A stretch of DNA of 64,000 bases from Protea cynaroides (taxonomy: Eukaryota > Streptophyta > Magnoliopsida > Proteales > Proteaceae): the NCBI GenBank assembly GCA_028583415.1, contig CM053269.1:47463888-47527887 (forward strand), given 5' to 3'. The position numbers and the translations under genes are program-made. The notes below the pieces were generated by a model. The model ran no database searches. It saw nothing but the letters and a program-made list of their open reading frames with translations, and was not told where the DNA came from. This document shows positions 1 through 9,535 of this stretch, in pieces. Every line of letters begins with the position of its first letter. Position 1 is the first letter of the stretch.

Positions 1-205
1 TTGGAGATGGGGTCTTCATGCCCTTAGTAAACTCCTTAATCTCAGCCATTATTGGATCTGACATGCCAATGGGAGCGGGCAAAGCTAAGAAATAGTCCCT
101 TAGTTAATTATGATCAGTGATCACACCACCAGTAACAGCTGGGCTAGGATTCCCTGCAGAGCTGCCGTCCACATTCAGCTTGATGAGATAATGAGGAGAA
201 ACCCA
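1..205 (-). pseudogene. RNase H-like fragment of a non-LTR retroelement
   Basis: Read on the minus strand, about 205 down to 1 translates to a typical plant LINE-associated RNase H start: a WVSP-type lead, then KLNVDGSSAGNPSPA and a GGVI.DH turn, followed after a stop by a segment with a conserved DPIMAEI-like stretch. The first acidic residue (Asp of NVDGS) and the later Glu fit the RNase H fold. At least one stop codon (after the TDHN stretch, near 110) shows it is dead. It runs off the left window edge. It lies antisense within the sequence upstream of the syntaxin exons, probably inside a syntaxin intron. The family call is fairly sure; the exact LINE lineage is not determined. Confidence 0.7.
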
Positions 206-1578
206 AAAATGTATCAACAGAAATGCCTTGAAAATACCCCATGATTAATAGCCTATTGTGCCGTGTGCTTTCCTCAGCATTATAGTGCGGCACCATCTCT
301 TGGGTGGATGCCCTGTATCCTCTTAGCATTATATGATTCATCTTTCCCAAATAACCCACTCAGTGACTAAGAAGGCAAGCTGACACATTAGCTAATTTTA
401 TTGAGATTAAATATCTGGATCCAAGTGCATTGGAACTCATGTCAATGAATATATATTCTGGGACCTTCAAGGACCCAAAGGAATTTTGGACAGAATGTGT
501 CGTAAGTGTTGAAAGTGGATTGTATTATCAGAGTTCAAATAGAAGTTAGGAAGGTTTCCTTGGTCAAATACATGTGTTGGGTTATGTCTTCCAAATAGAA
601 GCCCTTCTGCATATGAGGGATGAATGCTAGCTCCAATTTCTCAATAAACCTAAGCATTTTAAATATTAGAAGTTCATGACAATGGTAAAGGAAATGCACA
701 TTTTCTCTCAGGCTTTTTGGAGGCACGGATTAAGGCGATCATTTGACTTTTGAGAAATTAGTTTACATAATGATTCCAAATCTTGGCCAAGGGATGACAA
801 ATGTCCTAGTGGAAGGAGATCATTGTTGGCATTCAGTTGCTTCAAGTTCACACGGGGAGGAGGTTTGGTGATATTTGTACCTCGTTAGAAAGACTAGAGC
901 CCTCTCACTTCAAGCTAGTTTGCGATTAAGTTGGGGGACCTTTGATGCAGTTCCTCCTTAGATTAAGGCTAGTGGCTTTCTGTTGTTGCTATTGTACTGT
1001 ACTTATTATACCTAGGCTATTTTAATCAGTAAATCCTTTTGGTTACTTATCAAAAAAGAGAGGGAGAGGGGGCAACAAAAAAAGTACATAGTTTTGTTTG
1101 TAAATACAAAGGGGCTAATTGACTTGTCAATTGTACCATGGTCGCTCCTAGCATTTAATGAACAATTTTACCCTAATGCAAGAAGTTTCATGACCATTGA
1201 ATAGTAAGTTTCCAGGCAACATCTTTTTGTATATGGATGTACAAAACGACTTCATTAATCTCTATGGAGTTAGGAAGAATTTTCAGCTGGTGAGGTGGTT
1301 CTGGAAAGAAAAGGGACTACGACCTCCTAAAAGGATTAACCCCCCCCCCCACAAAAAAAAAAAAAAAAAAAGATATTATTTCACCCATGCTTGTCCTATA
1401 TTTAAATGGGTCCTTGTACCTGAAGACACTAACTTAACCTGGGCACCCCAAGCCAAGAGGGGAAATTCTATTCTATTCTCATATCCTCCTTTAGCATTAA
1501 CTGGATAAATATCATTTTACCCTTCACCTGCACCTTTGGATGGAAAACTCCTAATGTTGTATATCCTTGTCTTTGCAG
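206..1578. other. Presumed syntaxin intron, no recognised gene
   Basis: I see no convincing exon here. The preceding syntaxin exon, which should end with a Leu-His-Gln-type SNARE-motif sequence before VFLDMA, was looked for and not found, so this is probably the downstream part of a long intron. It contains homopolymer runs (C then A around 1340-1371) and short unsupported open frames. Confidence 0.45.
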
Positions 1579-2257
1579 GTTTTCCTAGATATGGCGGTCT
1601 TGGTGGAAGCACAAGGCGATATGCTGGACAACATAGAGACACAGGTACTGACCCTCTTTTGATTCTCAATCTTGTGGGGATGAATGGTACCCAGACCAGT
1701 CTCCATTTGCCATATTCTTATGGAATCTTGAACTGAAGAGAAATGCCAGACTGTAGTCACGCACTGCAATTCTCTTCTTCTGGAGTCTTGAGGTCAATAA
1801 TATTATTGCCCTTGAGCATTAATATCTAAGCATGTTTCAGGACTTAGAACTGATGTGGCCCTGCATATAAGTTTTACTCCAGTTCCAGAAATCAGTATGA
1901 TCAGATGATGCTCTTTTTCCCTGTCTGTCGGCTTTTTCATCAAAGCATTTTCAGAATTTTGACCATGTCAAAAAGTATAATCCGTTTTTACTGATTTATG
2001 GCCTATAATTAAATCAAGTGTGTTTAAGAATGATCATGAGTGTCTCATTCCATATTCTGATATGGACCTTTCTCTGCCTATAGGTTTCTAGTGCGGTTGA
2101 CCACGTGCAATCGGGAAATACTGTGCTCCAAAAGGCGAAGAAGCTACAGAAGAATTCCAGGAAATGGATGTGCATAGCTATTATTATCCTTCTTATTATT
2201 GTGGCTGTCATTGTTGTGGGTGTTATCAAGCCATGGCAAAGCAAGAGTGGTGCTTAG
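1579..2257 (+). CDS. SYP132: SYP132-like Qa-SNARE syntaxin, last two exons (5' partial)
   Basis: Two exons are visible. Exon 1579-1644 (acceptor ttgcag, donor gtactg) encodes 22 residues starting VFLDMAVLVEAQGDMLDNIE, the C-terminal half of a Qa-SNARE motif. Exon 2084-2257 encodes 57 residues plus stop TAG: VSSAVDHVQSGNT, a basic QKNSRKWMC stretch, a hydrophobic tail anchor (CIAIIILLIIVAVIVVGVI) and a short KPWQSKSGA end. The SAVDHVQSGNT and NSRKWMC pieces match SYP132-type plasma-membrane syntaxins better than KNOLLE/SYP111, which differ here. Known role of the family: t-SNARE for secretory vesicle fusion, including cytokinesis and defence secretion. The tail anchor places the C-terminus across the plasma membrane. 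All upstream exons (Habc domain and first half of the SNARE motif) lie outside the window. Both exons keep phase 0 and look intact. Confidence 0.9.
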
Positions 2258-3329
2258 TCCGGATGGACTTCTGTAATGTAATATAGTAGTTATTTTGTGC
2301 ATATCTTTCGAGTGTTTTTAGTGCCTTCTGGTTGAGTTATTCCATATTATTTTGAGTGGTCTTTTATTTTATTTTATTTTTTTTAATCTCAGCTCCGGTT
2401 TCTGTTTCCTGCGCCTATATAACAGTTTGAGCATTGAACTACTATATTCAGTCATATTGTTATTATTGTTTTATAAAGGATGGAAACACTTTGTGATATT
2501 CTTTGCTTGTCAATATATTGGATTGTTTTGATGGCCCAAAAAAAAAAACAGTATTAGTCACAGCCCAAACTGATACGAATCTGTCAGTCCAATACTGATT
2601 ACTAAAACCCTCCCATAGTAGTGCTCTGCGGGCAATTTCTGAATTGTGAACTTCAAAAATGAGGTATAACCTGAAATTTTAGGGATCAGGATTGGCTCGG
2701 TCGGATCGATCTACTCAGGGGCTGTAGAAGGCGAGTTTGCAAACTTGTAAGGCCAATTTAACCGTTTTCTTCTTTGATCCTCACCAACTTGACCCAATCC
2801 AACATGAAATCTGGTCAGGATTGGCAGGCCAATCCATATCTGATTCCGCATCCTCAAACCTGGGGTGTGATCACCCATTGGAGATTATGATTTTCGAACT
2901 GTTTATCTTGCTGAAGAACCAAACTGTTGATAACTCGAGAAACTGGCTAGAGAGAAGCCATGGTTTTAAAAATCTGGATCGGAATTGACACATTCAAATT
3001 GGAATCAGTAGACCTTTATTTCGATTAACCATGCCAAGAAGCATTTGGCATTAACAATGAACATTCCAACATATCTCATTTTTTTACACTAAAACTTAGA
3101 GCCAAAACTACAAGCCTTGATCTGGAACTCCAAAAATCAAAGATAATAGAAATCTATGCTTCTTCTTTTCGATTCCATTTTTCTATGGTGTTCATTTGAT
3201 TCCTAACCGATTTCGATCCAATTCAAATTGAAATCGATGGAGTCCAATTCTATATCTGATTTCGAGTCTTAAACTTTATTAGAAGCAAAATTAAAGGTGC
3301 TGTAGAGATCTAAAAATGAAAAGTAAACA
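2258..3329. other. Syntaxin 3' UTR and intergenic sequence
   Basis: The first few hundred bases after the stop are probably 3' UTR (T-rich, to about 2560). The rest has no recognisable gene. A short segment at 2959-3033 begins and ends with CATGGTT-type inverted ends, like the hAT-type MITEs elsewhere in the window, but its flanks match only partly (see rejected items). Confidence 0.4.
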
Positions 3330-3527
3330 AGGGAGGATGAGGGTTTTGATGGAAGGATGCCTGGAGAGGAGAGGTTCGAGGACCGGGAGGTTCTTAGGGG
3401 TCATGAGGATGGTGAATGTAAACCCCCGTAGGACCAGCTGGTGGATGAAGTCGAGGAGATGTAAAATATGACCTTGTGCCGGGTATGGGAAAACCAGTAT
3501 GTGTGCGCCGCCGTCAGGGATCGCCAT
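3330..3527 (-). pseudogene. UDP-glycosyltransferase (UGT89-like) N-terminal fragment
   Basis: Starting from an ATG at 3527 on the minus strand, the sequence reads MAIPDGGAHILVFPYPAQGH and continues with LVLRGFTFTILMTPKNLP and HPSIKTLILP. This is the conserved N-terminal Rossmann fold of plant family-1 glycosyltransferases, with the His of PAQGH in the position of the catalytic base; the TPKNLP segment points to the UGT89 group. Only about 66 residues match; after LILP the similarity stops, and the whole C-terminal half with the PSPG sugar-donor motif (normally about 400 residues further on) is missing. It is therefore a gene fragment, possibly carried by a transposon whose ends I could not define. 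Confidence 0.75.
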
Positions 3528-4496
3528 GGCCTGCTTTCTGCTTTGCTGTTCCACTTGAGAAGGAAGGAGATGAACAGGGGGTAATAAAGCCGTTTGGGTG
3601 TGACCTTCCAAGCCGCCTGTGACTGCAACTTCTCCTCATCCCGATTTCTTCCAACCCGCCTGTGATCTGCAAGGAACCGATAGGAAGTTGTGGGGACGAA
3701 ACAAAGGGTAAAATAGACATAGATATTTTCAATTTTCTGTTAGTCAAATTTAACTGTAAGGATGTGGGTGATAAGGATGTGGGTGATATTATTAGATAAA
3801 TTTGAGGTTGAATGATTTAAAGGTAAAGTTAAGGGGGTGGGTGAAATTTTCTCAATTTTTGATTAATCAAACTATCATCATAGAAAAGTGTAGGTTATTC
3901 TTTTTAAATTATTTCGTTTCCAATACTTATAACCAACCAAAGCTTGAGTGTTTTATTAAGCAATATCCCCTGTTTTCGTGTGGCATGGTTCCTCCCTAAA
4001 TGGAGAGACAACTTTAGAATCCACCACATTATTCCCGCACGTAATTCAATTTTTTTTTTTTATATATTTAATAATTCAAACAAGTTAAAGAATTGGAACG
4101 TACAATTTTTGTTATAATATTTTTATTGTTGATTTTCAGTTAATATTCTGTTATTTATTTCTTTTTTTCTCCCATAGTAACATAACCCAAGGTTTCAATC
4201 TAAAAGTACATAATTCCTGACAATCTCTTAACCATTGCATGCTTTGGTTAAAAATCATGGATATATTGTCCACGTCATCATTAATTAATAATTAAATTTA
4301 TCAAAGTTTTATTATAATATATTTTTTTTATAGAGAAGAAGATGTCGATAAAGAACTATCCTGGGAAATGGCATCAGCATTATGATCATTCCTCCATCAA
4401 GTTTCATTATAATATAATTCTTTTTTGTAGAGAAGAAGGTGTTGATTAGCTTCTTCATTTAACCACTGAACTGTAAGTGTTCAAATCATGGTTCTA
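3528..4496. other. AT-rich intergenic DNA, no gene seen
   Basis: No coding similarity found. It holds a near-repeat of ggatgtgggtgata (about 3760-3790) and long A/T runs. Confidence 0.4.
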
Positions 4497-4678
4497 AATA
4501 TAAGTATCAGTTACAATGTTGGCCATGTTTAAAACCAATACGATTAGAATTGGATCAATATACAGTCCAATGGAAAATTGATGCATGATTGATATTATAT
4601 ATAATATTAAAATAGAATCGGATGAAGATCAAAATTGATATGGATCAACTTATCGAGTACCTCTTACTTAGAACCATG
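4497..4678. mobile_element. Candidate hAT-like MITE (182 bp)
   Basis: The segment starts CATGGTTCTAA and ends TTAGAACCATG, perfect 11-bp terminal inverted repeats of the same CATGGTT type as the better-supported hAT-like MITEs at 19604 and 50037. There is no open frame. The 8-bp flanks (gttcaaat and gcttagag) do not match, so either the insertion is old or the call is wrong. Confidence 0.45.
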
Positions 4679-4695
4679 GCTTAGAGTGAAGAGTC

Positions 4696-4844
4696 ATTAT
4701 CTTCTCCAATTGTTGGATCCTCCAATCGAAGATCTAGCGGTCTCTCTTTAACTCGATGTGCCTACCAATATATTGGTAGGTTCGCCTGATTAAGAGAGAC
4801 CACTGAATCCTGAATTGGAGGATCCAGTAATTGGAGACGATAAT
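4696..4844. repeat. Fold-back (hairpin) repeat, ~149 bp
   Basis: A long imperfect palindrome centred at about 4770 on ACCAATATATTGGT. Matching landmarks in the two arms include the TTGGATCCTCCAAT block on the left against ATTGGAGGATCCA on the right, GGTCTCTCTT against AAGAGAGACC, and ATTAT against ATAAT at the ends. The transcript of either strand would form a hairpin with arms of roughly 70 nt. It is most likely a fold-back MITE; no target duplication could be defined. Confidence 0.7.
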
Positions 4845-5135
4845 AACCCTAAAGTGAATCATACAATGAAGGTTGAGCTATCCCATCAAACTTTGGGCCC
4901 CACTAGAGTAGTTTTCTATATATAATAAAATAATTGTGATGTCAGTGTTTGGAGTTTCATTTCAATGTGTGCTTTTCATGGGTTTAAAAAAAAAAGAGGC
5001 AAAATTCTTTTTCTATCCTTCCAGAAAATGAAAAAAAATTATGGTAGGCATAAAATTTTACAATCAAATTTTACATAATCAAAATATCATTCTATTCCCA
5101 AAAATTACTCTAGATAACATAAACGGAAATAAAAA

Positions 5136-6233
5136 GAAAAAATTTCATCTACACCCTATCAAAGATTGTTAACATCATCTACACCCACAAAAATACAAAA
5201 ACATCACTTAGGTCCACTTAACTGACGGAAATCACTAAAATTGTTGAAATACAGTTTTACCCTTCATTTTTATATTTTATCCTTTTAATTTTAAAAAACT
5301 CAAAAAATTTATTTCAAACAGCTTTCTTCTCCGGCGACATAAAAATTTTTCTGGTAATGTGAGTTTGAGACAAAATCTGGATATGCTTCGCTCCAAATCT
5401 TGGTAAGTTGGAAGTTGGAACCCATAGGTAATGCTCGAAGGAGGAAAGTGGAAGCACAGAGCTGGTGCGTGGCGAGAAGCAAAGCAAGCGATCAGGCGTT
5501 GTAGGTTATGGATCTTGCGTTTATCCATCGACGACTCCCACTCCAACGACGAACTCATGACTTACCTCTGTTTAAGGTTTTATGACTTCGAGAGCTGCTG
5601 CAACTTTCCATTCTCAGATGAAATGCGCCCAAAGAACATATTACCATCGAGAAGAAGCTTCTGAACACTAGAGAAGTTACATATGGATGGAGACAGAGAT
5701 CCCGTGAGCTGGTTGTTCGAAAAAAAGATCGGCCCTAAATTCACAGACACCGAATCAGTCTCTGGAAAGCTCCCTGCAAGATAGTTATCTTGAAACTCGA
5801 CCTGAGCGAGCTGGGGCAGGCCGAAGAACCCTTTTGGAGTTCGATTGGTTTCATTTTCCCCCAAACAATAACGGAAATCTTTTGATGGAGTGCAATCTAT
5901 CTTAGTGGAACTGACCATCTGTTGGAGCCATGCCAACTCCCCTAATTTTCTCCCAAACCAGCTCCTACCATATGAATCTGACTATGGAGAAGAGCAGAAG
6001 AGGAAAGAAGAAGAAGAAGAAAGGTAAAATAGTATTTTATCATTACTCTAAGGGCAATATTGTCCATGAAAATTTTTATTTCAGCTGATGTCAGCATCTA
6101 ACGGGAATTAAGTGACAGAGTGGACTTCTTTGATTACCACATTCAAAGTTTTGAGACCTAGATGATGTTTTTGCAAACTTGTAGGTATAGATGATGTTAA
6201 TAATCTTTGATGGGGTGTAGATGAAATTTTTTT
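5136..6233. mobile_element. Pack-MULE-like element 1 (TIR type A) with captured receptor-kinase fragment
   Basis: Long terminal inverted repeats: the left end reads AATTTCATCTACACC and the right end, reversed, gives the same, with similarity continuing for roughly 75 bp (block CATCATCTACACC, block GCAAAAACATCA, and so on). The element is flanked by AAATAAAAA at 5127-5135 and at 6234-6242, a 9-bp match as expected for Mutator-like elements, although the sequence is low-complexity. Internally it has no transposase but carries a minus-strand BAM-like receptor-kinase fragment (5580-5936). The same TIR family bounds the element at 41547-44034. Confidence 0.78.
5580..5936 (-). pseudogene. BAM-type LRR receptor kinase fragment (captured)
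   Basis: The minus-strand frame of about 118 residues contains PKGFFGLPQLAQVEFQDNYL, GSFPETDSVSVNLGPI, SNNQLTGSLSPSI and VQKLLLDGNMFFGRI, consecutive leucine-rich repeats in the order and wording of the BARELY ANY MERISTEM (BAM1) ectodomain. The match ends at KLQQLSKS. No transmembrane segment or kinase domain is present, and the 5' part before YCLGENETN is unrelated. It lies inside MULE element 1 on the strand opposite to the flanking polyubiquitin gene, so it is a captured exon piece and not a gene. The parent family (CLE-peptide receptor, plasma membrane) is known; expression of this fragment is not shown. Confidence 0.82.
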
Positions 6234-6736
6234 AAATAAAAATTACTTAAAAGATATAAATGAGTTTCTCAACAAGAAAATAATGGTGAAAAAGATTCAC
6301 AACATTTCCTCTTAGAGGAGAGCGCGCGATGACAGTAATAATCTCATCTGGATGATCGACAAATGATTCTCGAATGAATTTGAGACCAACGTTCAAATCG
6401 ATATGTCCTTATTAACTCGATATCAGTTTGAACTTGAGTCTTAAATTTATCGAATCACATGTCAATCTTCCGAATGAGATTGTCTTCTGGAAAAAATCCT
6501 CTCTACCATTCAAACTATAAAATTTTCTTTTTCTATTTTTAGAATTTTCTAGTTGCCGGTGACTTCGCTTTAACGGTAGTTTTATTTAACAGCGTTTAGA
6601 TATTTCGAGAATTTGGGGATTTGATTCCTTACGGCGTTAGGTCAACAACCCTTGCAAATCATTTTCTACGGGAACACGGTATGATTGATGCCACTTTTCG
6701 TGCCGTGTACGTTAGTGCGTTCCAGCTCATTCTTTA
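6234..6736. other. Distal polyubiquitin upstream region
   Basis: No gene seen. It is the upstream flank of the polyubiquitin promoter, and MULE element 1 ends about 0.56 kb before the TATA box. Confidence 0.4.
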
Positions 6737-6798
6737 CACGTGTCACCATATCATTGGTTTAGTTTATACGGTCCAGAACTTTCCTCTATCTTTATATA
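6737..6798 (+). promoter_or_regulatory. Polyubiquitin core promoter (G-box, CAAT-like, TATA)
   Basis: CACGTG (G-box) lies at 6737-6742, an ATTGG motif (CAAT box on the other strand) lies about 11 bp further on, and TATATA at 6793-6798 sits in TTTATATAGAG. The transcription start is expected near 6825, giving a short leader followed by a 5'-UTR intron. This layout is usual for plant polyubiquitin genes. The start site is inferred, not seen. Confidence 0.7.
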
Positions 6799-6886
6799 GA
6801 GACCGCTGCTCGTTGTTTTTTTCATTCATTGTTCTCAAACCTGACTCTTCTTTTGATTCGAGAAAAGCTCCAAGACACCTTCCAAG

Positions 6887-7220
6887 GTAAAGGGTTCACT
6901 GCTTTGGTCTTCTTTCTGTAGTTTTTTGTATTTTTTTTAAGATTTGATCGCTGATGTTGTTGTGTTTAATCGCTGTTCTTTGATTTTTTTTTTCAACGAA
7001 GTTCAATTTGATATGCTTTCGTTCTCAATCGATTTAATTTGTGTTGATTCGTTGCTTTAAATATATAGGGTTTGCGTTATATGATCTTGTTTCCTTTTTT
7101 GGTTTTTGGAGATTTTAAGCCGTTTGGTTTCTACAATTTGTTTTCTGTAATGGGATTTGTGTTACGGTCTCCTGTTTCAGTAGTTCGATCTGTTAAAATT
7201 TTGTCGGTTGCTCATCGCAG
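6887..7220 (+). other. 5'-UTR intron of polyubiquitin
   Basis: Donor CCAAG|GTAAAG at 6886/6887, T-rich body, and acceptor CATCGCAG ending at 7220 directly before the ATG. A leader intron ending at or just before the start codon is characteristic of plant UBQ genes and is known to boost their expression. Confidence 0.85.
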
Positions 7221-8594
7221 ATGCAGATCTTCGTTAAGACTCTTACCGGAAAGACCATCACCCTTGAGGTCGAAAGCTCAGACACCATCGATAATGTTAA
7301 GGCCAAGATCCAAGATAAGGAGGGAATCCCCCCAGACCAGCAGCGTCTGATCTTCGCCGGAAAGCAGCTCGAGGACGGCCGTACCTTGGCCGACTACAAC
7401 ATCCAAAAGGAATCAACCCTCCACCTTGTCCTCCGTCTCAGGGGAGGCATGCAGATTTTCGTTAAGACCCTCACCGGGAAAACGATCACCCTTGAGGTCG
7501 AGAGCTCTGACACTATTGACAATGTCAAAGCTAAGATCCAGGACAAGGAAGGAATTCCCCCAGACCAGCAGCGTCTGATCTTCGCCGGAAAGCAGCTCGA
7601 GGACGGCCGTACCTTGGCCGACTACAACATCCAGAAGGAATCCACCCTTCACCTCGTCCTTCGTCTCAGGGGAGGCATGCAAATTTTCGTCAAGACCCTT
7701 ACTGGGAAGACGATTACCCTTGAGGTCGAAAGTTCTGACACGATTGACAATGTCAAAGCTAAGATCCAGGACAAGGAGGGAATCCCCCCAGACCAGCAAC
7801 GTCTGATCTTCGCCGGAAAGCAGCTCGAGGACGGCCGAACCCTCGCGGATTACAACATCCAGAAGGAGTCGACTCTCCATCTCGTACTCAGGCTCAGGGG
7901 TGGTATGCAGATCTTCGTTAAGACCCTTACCGGCAAGACCATTACCCTTGAGGTCGAGAGCTCCGACACCATCGATAATGTCAAGGCCAAGATCCAGGAC
8001 AAGGAAGGCATTCCTCCGGACCAGCAGCGTCTGATCTTTGCAGGTAAGCAGCTTGAGGATGGCCGTACCCTCGCCGATTACAACATTCAGAAGGAATCAA
8101 CACTCCATTTGGTGCTTCGGTTGAGGGGAGGCATGCAGATCTTCGTGAAGACCCTTACCGGCAAGACCATTACCCTGGAGGTTGAGAGCTCCGACACGAT
8201 CGATAATGTGAAGGCTAAGATCCAGGACAAGGAAGGGATCCCACCGGACCAGCAGAGGCTGATCTTCGCTGGTAAGCAGCTGGAAGATGGGAGGACCCTG
8301 GCGGATTACAACATCCAAAAGGAGTCGACCCTGCATTTGGTGTTGCGTCTGCGTGGTGGGATGCAGATCTTTGTGAAGACCTTGACTGGGAAGACCATTA
8401 CCCTGGAGGTGGAGAGTTCTGACACGATCGACAATGTGAAGGCGAAAATCCAGGACAAGGAGGGGATCCCTCCTGACCAGCAGCGTCTCATCTTCGCTGG
8501 GAAGCAGCTCGAGGATGGGCGCACCCTCGCCGACTACAATATTCAGAAGGAATCCACTCTTCACCTCGTCCTTCGTCTTCGTGGTGGTTTCTGA
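7221..8594 (+). CDS. UBQ10: Polyubiquitin, six head-to-tail ubiquitin units + Phe
   Basis: A single exon encodes 457 residues: six identical 76-residue ubiquitins, each starting [20 protein letters not shown] and ending [10 protein letters not shown], followed by one extra Phe before TGA. Unit starts are 7221, 7449, 7677, 7905, 8133 and 8361. Every unit has the Gly-Gly end cut by deubiquitinases and the Lys residues at 6, 11, 27, 29, 33, 48 and 63; Ser19, Asp24 and Ser57 make it the plant form. Six units plus a terminal Phe is the same architecture as Arabidopsis UBQ10. The protein supplies free ubiquitin for proteasomal and signalling conjugation in cytosol and nucleus. The codon choice drifts between units although the protein is invariant; units 1 and 2 share a long identical stretch, consistent with gene conversion. 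The start is fixed by the splice acceptor. Confidence 0.98.
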
Positions 8595-8880
8595 GTCTCT
8601 GGGTCGTATTCTTGGTGGTTACCTAATGGTTTCTGTTTCTGTTTCTGTTTCTGTTTCTTTTTATGAATGGTTTCTGTGAAGTCCGCTGATTGATTTCGGT
8701 GAGACGAAGTTTCTCTTTAATTGCTTTTCCCTTCCTTCATGTATGCTTCATGTATGTATGGCATGTTTTGTCATCGGCATTGAATAATGCGGCCGGTGTT
8801 GTTGGTTAGTGCTCTTTAGGTTTTGCTAGTTTTATAGTTTTAATCATCTTGAATAAATATCTCGTCGCTCCTGTAACTTT
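8595..8880 (+). terminator. Polyubiquitin 3' UTR with AATAAA signal
   Basis: The 3' UTR has a TTTCTG microsatellite (about 8630-8658) and an AATAAA at 8852-8857 in CTTGAATAAATATC, the likely near-upstream polyadenylation element. The cleavage site would be some 15-30 bases later. Confidence 0.6.
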
Positions 8881-9535
8881 TTAGCCTGTGTGGTTTTCGG
8901 TTTTCCTGTTCTCTGCAAGTTAGCCTTTGCCATTTGTTTGTAGTGGCCGTGGTTTCATCGTCAGCTCTGTAGAACTTGAGCTGGCTGCTACGTGCTACGT
9001 GAAATTATGATGAATTTATGTGAGCAATTGCACTAGGATTAGCCACCGTTTTCATTCACACCATCCATCTCCATACTATATTATATGTTAAAGGTCCACT
9101 ACATACATATTTACGAGTAAGATGGAGGAGGCCAAGATCACCTAAATCGGAAATTGTAAATTTCAAATTCCTTTGGTGGGAGTTGTTGATGCCACGCTGG
9201 ACTGCCTAAAGGTTGGAGTGGATCTGGTGATAATAAGGGAGGTGGTGGATTAGGAAGGTGGGAATGTAGTTGCACCCCCAGCCTCCAAGGGTAGATGACT
9301 GACATCTGTGGATATTATTGAGACGTGGGCTGTGTAGGCGTATAGAAATCGTCTCCCTGTCAGGGTTCAGTAGGAGATTCGGCTGCATCCAATAAGTGGG
9401 TGTCAATTGGATTCGAGCCATCCATCCCCATCCATCCCAGTCGGTAACCGATGATGAATAAGTTGACGCCTCTGTGTTTTACATTATCAGATGGAATGGA
9501 TGGGTCGGTTTCAGCCTGCACCAATGTGTAAAGTA
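8881..9535. other. Intergenic DNA between polyubiquitin and copia remnant
   Basis: No gene recognised. The part from about 9100 may belong to the degraded 3' end of the minus-strand copia element, but I could not identify a matching LTR. Confidence 0.35.

Noticed and set aside
2959..3033. Possible 75-bp hAT micro-MITE (CATGGTT ends)
   Set aside because: The inverted ends match for only about 7 bp and the flanks agree at about 5 of 8 positions; too weak against the well-supported case at 22303.
7413..8564. Long open frames on the minus strand over polyubiquitin
   Set aside because: They are reverse-strand shadows of the codon-biased ubiquitin repeats and show the same 76-codon periodicity; no independent protein similarity.
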